The position numbers were made by a program, and so were the translations under genes. Shown here one piece after another: positions 22,734 through 24,646 of a DNA stretch of 24,646 nucleotides; within the stretch, counting starts at the first letter, position 1; every line of letters begins with the position of its first letter. Under the pieces are notes generated by a model. That model was not told where the DNA came from and did no database searches. It worked only from the letters and a program-made list of their open reading frames with translations. Origin of the DNA: Bacteroidales bacterium UBA6192 (GTDB lineage Bacteria; Bacteroidota; Bacteroidia; Bacteroidales; F082); contig DITE01000034.1 of assembly GCA_002422725.1 (NCBI GenBank), positions 1-24,646 of the forward strand, written 5' to 3'.

Positions 22734-22967
22734 TTATTTGACTGATTTTAATTTCTCTTCAATCTCATCAATACGGTCGTTTGCTGAATGCACCATCATG
22801 GTAACACGTACAAACGGTAATGCCAGCAATAGTAAAGCAAACGAAGTAATCAATTCAAACCAGTTGAAGTTTACAATGTTTACCACTATGCCAATCAAGC
22901 CGATCAAGGCTGCGATAATTCCACCGGGAATACCAAGTGGACATCTGAGTTTTTTCTTTTCTTCCAT
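22734..22967 (-). CDS. Small membrane protein, unknown function
   Basis: A protein of 77 aa. A short basic N-terminus (MEEKKKLRCPLG) precedes two hydrophobic helices (~13-32 and ~36-56) and a short amphipathic coil ending DEIEEKLKSVK. No family is recognised. It lies 18 nt downstream of the thioredoxin-like gene in the same direction and 39 nt from the MBL gene, so it is probably in the same transcript. Confidence 0.6.
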   Translation of the reverse strand: MEEKKKLRCPLGIPGGIIAALIGLIGIVVNIVNFNWFELITSFALLLLALPFVRVTMMVHSANDRIDEIEEKLKSVK

Positions 22968-22985
22968 TTTTTTCTGTTTTTTTGA

Positions 22986-23255
22986 TTAATAAGTATTTAG
23001 CTTTTCTGTTAATTCTGCTTTTGTGGGGACACTCCGGTAAACGATTTTATTGTCAATCAGAAGTGCAGGAACGGCATGAATGCCCAATCTCATTGTTCTT
23101 ATCATGCCCATTGGCGAATTGGCAAGGCTTTTCTTAAAAACAAACCTATCCCCAAGCTGAGGAAGAATCTCATCGAGCATTCGTTTTAGTGTTTTGCAAT
23201 TCGGACAAGTCATTGTGTAGAACATTTCAATTTGTACTGGTTTTTTATTTCCCAT
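22986..23255 (-). CDS. Thioredoxin-fold small redox protein
   Basis: A protein of 89 aa with the redox motif CPNC at 17-20 in MFYTMTCPNCKTLKRML. The cis-proline segment HAVPALLIDNKIVYRS follows. The size and the lack of an N-terminal beta-alpha extension resemble glutaredoxin-like 'mini' thioredoxins rather than classic TrxA. It would carry out dithiol-disulfide exchange in the cytoplasm. It starts 3 nt after the PNPOx-like gene stop, so translation is probably coupled. Confidence 0.8.
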   Translation of the reverse strand: MGNKKPVQIEMFYTMTCPNCKTLKRMLDEILPQLGDRFVFKKSLANSPMGMIRTMRLGIHAVPALLIDNKIVYRSVPTKAELTEKLNTY

Positions 23256-23258
23256 TGG

Positions 23259-23657
23259 TTATTCAATTTTTTTACCAGCTTTGGGGCCAGGCTTAAGTGT
23301 ATGTATTTCTGCTATGTTAATGACTACAACTGCTCTGGGTTTGGGCATTCCCATTTTTACCGACATGGCAGCCGACTGTTCATATAAATCTCCACTTTCG
23401 TGTAAAATAGCCTCTCCAACAAACCTATATCCATCAAGAATATCCCTGTTTACAACAGCCACGGAAACTTTTGACCCTCTTTTAATATTCTCATAGGTAG
23501 CGCCACCAGTGCCTTCTGAGAAGATTAGCGATTCGTCGGTTAATACGCGGGTTGAACGTTTTGGGGCAACATTCGGATAACCATCAGCATCAACAGTTCC
23601 AACAAAACATTGCTGTGTGGCAATCATTTCTTTCATTTCTTGCGTAAGTGTGTTCAT
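23259..23657 (-). CDS. Pyridoxamine 5'-phosphate oxidase-like flavin/heme-binding protein
   Basis: A split-barrel protein of 132 aa. It shows CFVGTVDADGYPNVAPKRS, then SLIFSEGTGGATYENIKRGSKVSVAVVN and YRFVGEAILHESG, a typical PNPOx-like FMN-binding barrel. It is too short and lacks the C-terminal pyridoxal-binding part of true PdxH. Members bind FMN, F420 or heme, and this one is not assignable further. It is followed at 3 nt by the thioredoxin-like gene and lies 4 nt downstream of the SDR gene. Confidence 0.8.
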   Translation of the reverse strand: MNTLTQEMKEMIATQQCFVGTVDADGYPNVAPKRSTRVLTDESLIFSEGTGGATYENIKRGSKVSVAVVNRDILDGYRFVGEAILHESGDLYEQSAAMSVKMGMPKPRAVVVINIAEIHTLKPGPKAGKKIE

Positions 23658-23661
23658 TTCT

Positions 23662-24585
23662 TTAAAAATTATAGTTAATACCAGTTAATTTTTCAGATAA
23701 TTCCCAGAGTTTTTTAGCATCTTCGGTGTTATATGATGCAATGATAGATTTTACCTTAACTGGAAAACCAGCCATTTCATTAAAACCATCAGGACCATAG
23801 AAATCGCCACCTTGAACATTCGGATCAACTGCCGCTCTTATCTGTGGCAAAGCACCTTTTGCAGGATTTTGTAATAGAAATGAGAACAATGGTTTAAGTA
23901 TTCGATAATAAAATTTATTTTCGATAAATCTCATCAGATTAGTTTGTGATACTCCGGGATGGGCCGCCACTGCAATGCTGGCTATGTTTTTTTCTTCAAA
24001 AAATCTCTGAAGTTGGTATATGAACATCAGGTTAGCCAGCTTAGAACGACCATAAGCTTTCATAGGGGTATAACCCTTGCCATTATCAAATAGAAAATTG
24101 CCAAAATCCATCTTTCCGTTTTTATGAGCTATACTGCTTGTGGAAACAACCCTTGATTTAGGTGTTTTAATAATGAAGTCAATTAACAAACCAGTTAAAG
24201 CAAAATGCCCAAGGTGATTTGTACCTATCTGGCTTTCAAAACCGTCTTTGGTTAAACTATATGGAGGAATCATTATTCCTGCATTATTCAGCAGAATATC
24301 TAAGCGGTTATAATTCTCTCTAAATCTGACAACAAATCTTTTAATAGATGATAAATCCATTAAATCCAAAGGCATTACCACAATTTTACTGGTGTGATTG
24401 TGGTTTAAAATTTTGACTTTAGCATTTTCACCCTTTTCAATTGTGCGACATGCCAAAATTACTTCAGCACCTTTTTCAGCAAAAGCTTTCACTGATTCAA
24501 AGCCTAAACCGCTGTTACCCCCTGTTACAATAATTACCTTTCCAGAAAGGTCAGGTATATTTTCTGTAGTCCATTTTTCTCTCAT
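23662..24585 (-). CDS. Short-chain dehydrogenase/reductase (retinol-dehydrogenase-like)
   Basis: Classical SDR of 307 aa. The coenzyme motif is TGGNSGLG (21-28). CRTIEKG favours NADP. NNAG is at 100-103, the catalytic Ser is within STSS (~148-151), and the YGRSK motif gives Tyr178 and Lys182. The C-terminal extension with PAKGALPQIRAAVDPNVQGGDFYGP places it near the WWOX/retinol-dehydrogenase-like SDR group, which oxidises or reduces secondary alcohols. The substrate is unknown. It is the first gene of the minus-strand enzyme run; the next gene starts 4 nt after its stop. Confidence 0.9.
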   Translation of the reverse strand: MREKWTTENIPDLSGKVIIVTGGNSGLGFESVKAFAEKGAEVILACRTIEKGENAKVKILNHNHTSKIVVMPLDLMDLSSIKRFVVRFRENYNRLDILLNNAGIMIPPYSLTKDGFESQIGTNHLGHFALTGLLIDFIIKTPKSRVVSTSSIAHKNGKMDFGNFLFDNGKGYTPMKAYGRSKLANLMFIYQLQRFFEEKNIASIAVAAHPGVSQTNLMRFIENKFYYRILKPLFSFLLQNPAKGALPQIRAAVDPNVQGGDFYGPDGFNEMAGFPVKVKSIIASYNTEDAKKLWELSEKLTGINYNF

Positions 24586-24646
24586 AACAATATAAAATAA
24601 TATTTTACAAATTATTTCTTCTCACTAGTGTCCCATTAAAATCGGG

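Overview
The window looks like a chromosomal segment of a Bacteroidota bacterium, most likely Bacteroidales-like. Four things point there: a secreted protein with a type IX secretion (T9SS) C-terminal sorting domain, a TamL-type outer-membrane lipoprotein, several perfect matches to the Bacteroidota sigma-ABfr -7 box (TAnnTTTG) with a TTG-like -33 box, and weak or absent Shine-Dalgarno sequences. No rRNA, phage, complete insertion sequence or CRISPR array is visible.

Region 1 (1-9070) is ordinary core sequence, mostly on the + strand. It holds a large T9SS adhesin-like protein, a thiF-thiS sulfur-carrier pair with no other thiamine gene beside it, and a convergent TylF-like methyltransferase. 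Two tRNA genes follow, Val(UAC) on + and Gly(CCC) on -, each with a recognisable promoter and terminator. The stretch ends with tamL and a closely linked RecD-like helicase.

Region 2 (9076-11859) is a compact minus-strand operon. It runs from a DUF2089 zinc-ribbon/HTH regulator to a YIP1-like membrane protein, a membrane-anchored PH-domain protein and an exported alpha/beta hydrolase. The regulator has a good promoter and a very short leader; the last two genes overlap as ATGA.

Region 3 (about 12000-16270) is the accessory part and the most interesting. It holds short, unrelated genes, all on the minus strand: a C39-like lipoprotein peptidase, a small two-helix membrane protein, a DUF4440-like secreted protein, a PemK/MazF toxin with its antitoxin, and an orphan lipoprotein. 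They are separated by non-coding repeats. Four copies of a hairpin with the core CCGATAGCATATCGG lie in the same orientation at the edges of these units. A diverged direct repeat of about 190 bp brackets the toxin-antitoxin pair. A long imperfect palindrome of about 130 bp and an 11-bp stem-loop sit at the right edge. This resembles a cassette array, either REP-like or attC-like without an integrase in view. It may be the least described system here.

Region 4 (16276-24585) is a minus-strand run of small redox and housekeeping enzymes: SDR, PNPOx-like, thioredoxin-like, MBL hydrolase, DUF169, glutathione peroxidase, LLM flavin oxidoreductase, aldo/keto reductase, D-2-hydroxyacid dehydrogenase, PII-like protein and PaaI thioesterase. 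Two members are damaged. The LLM gene carries a frameshift and an amber codon. The dehydrogenase lost its C-terminus where a pair of hairpins with a shared apex begins. Much of the run probably reflects co-transcription of detoxification-type enzymes rather than one pathway.
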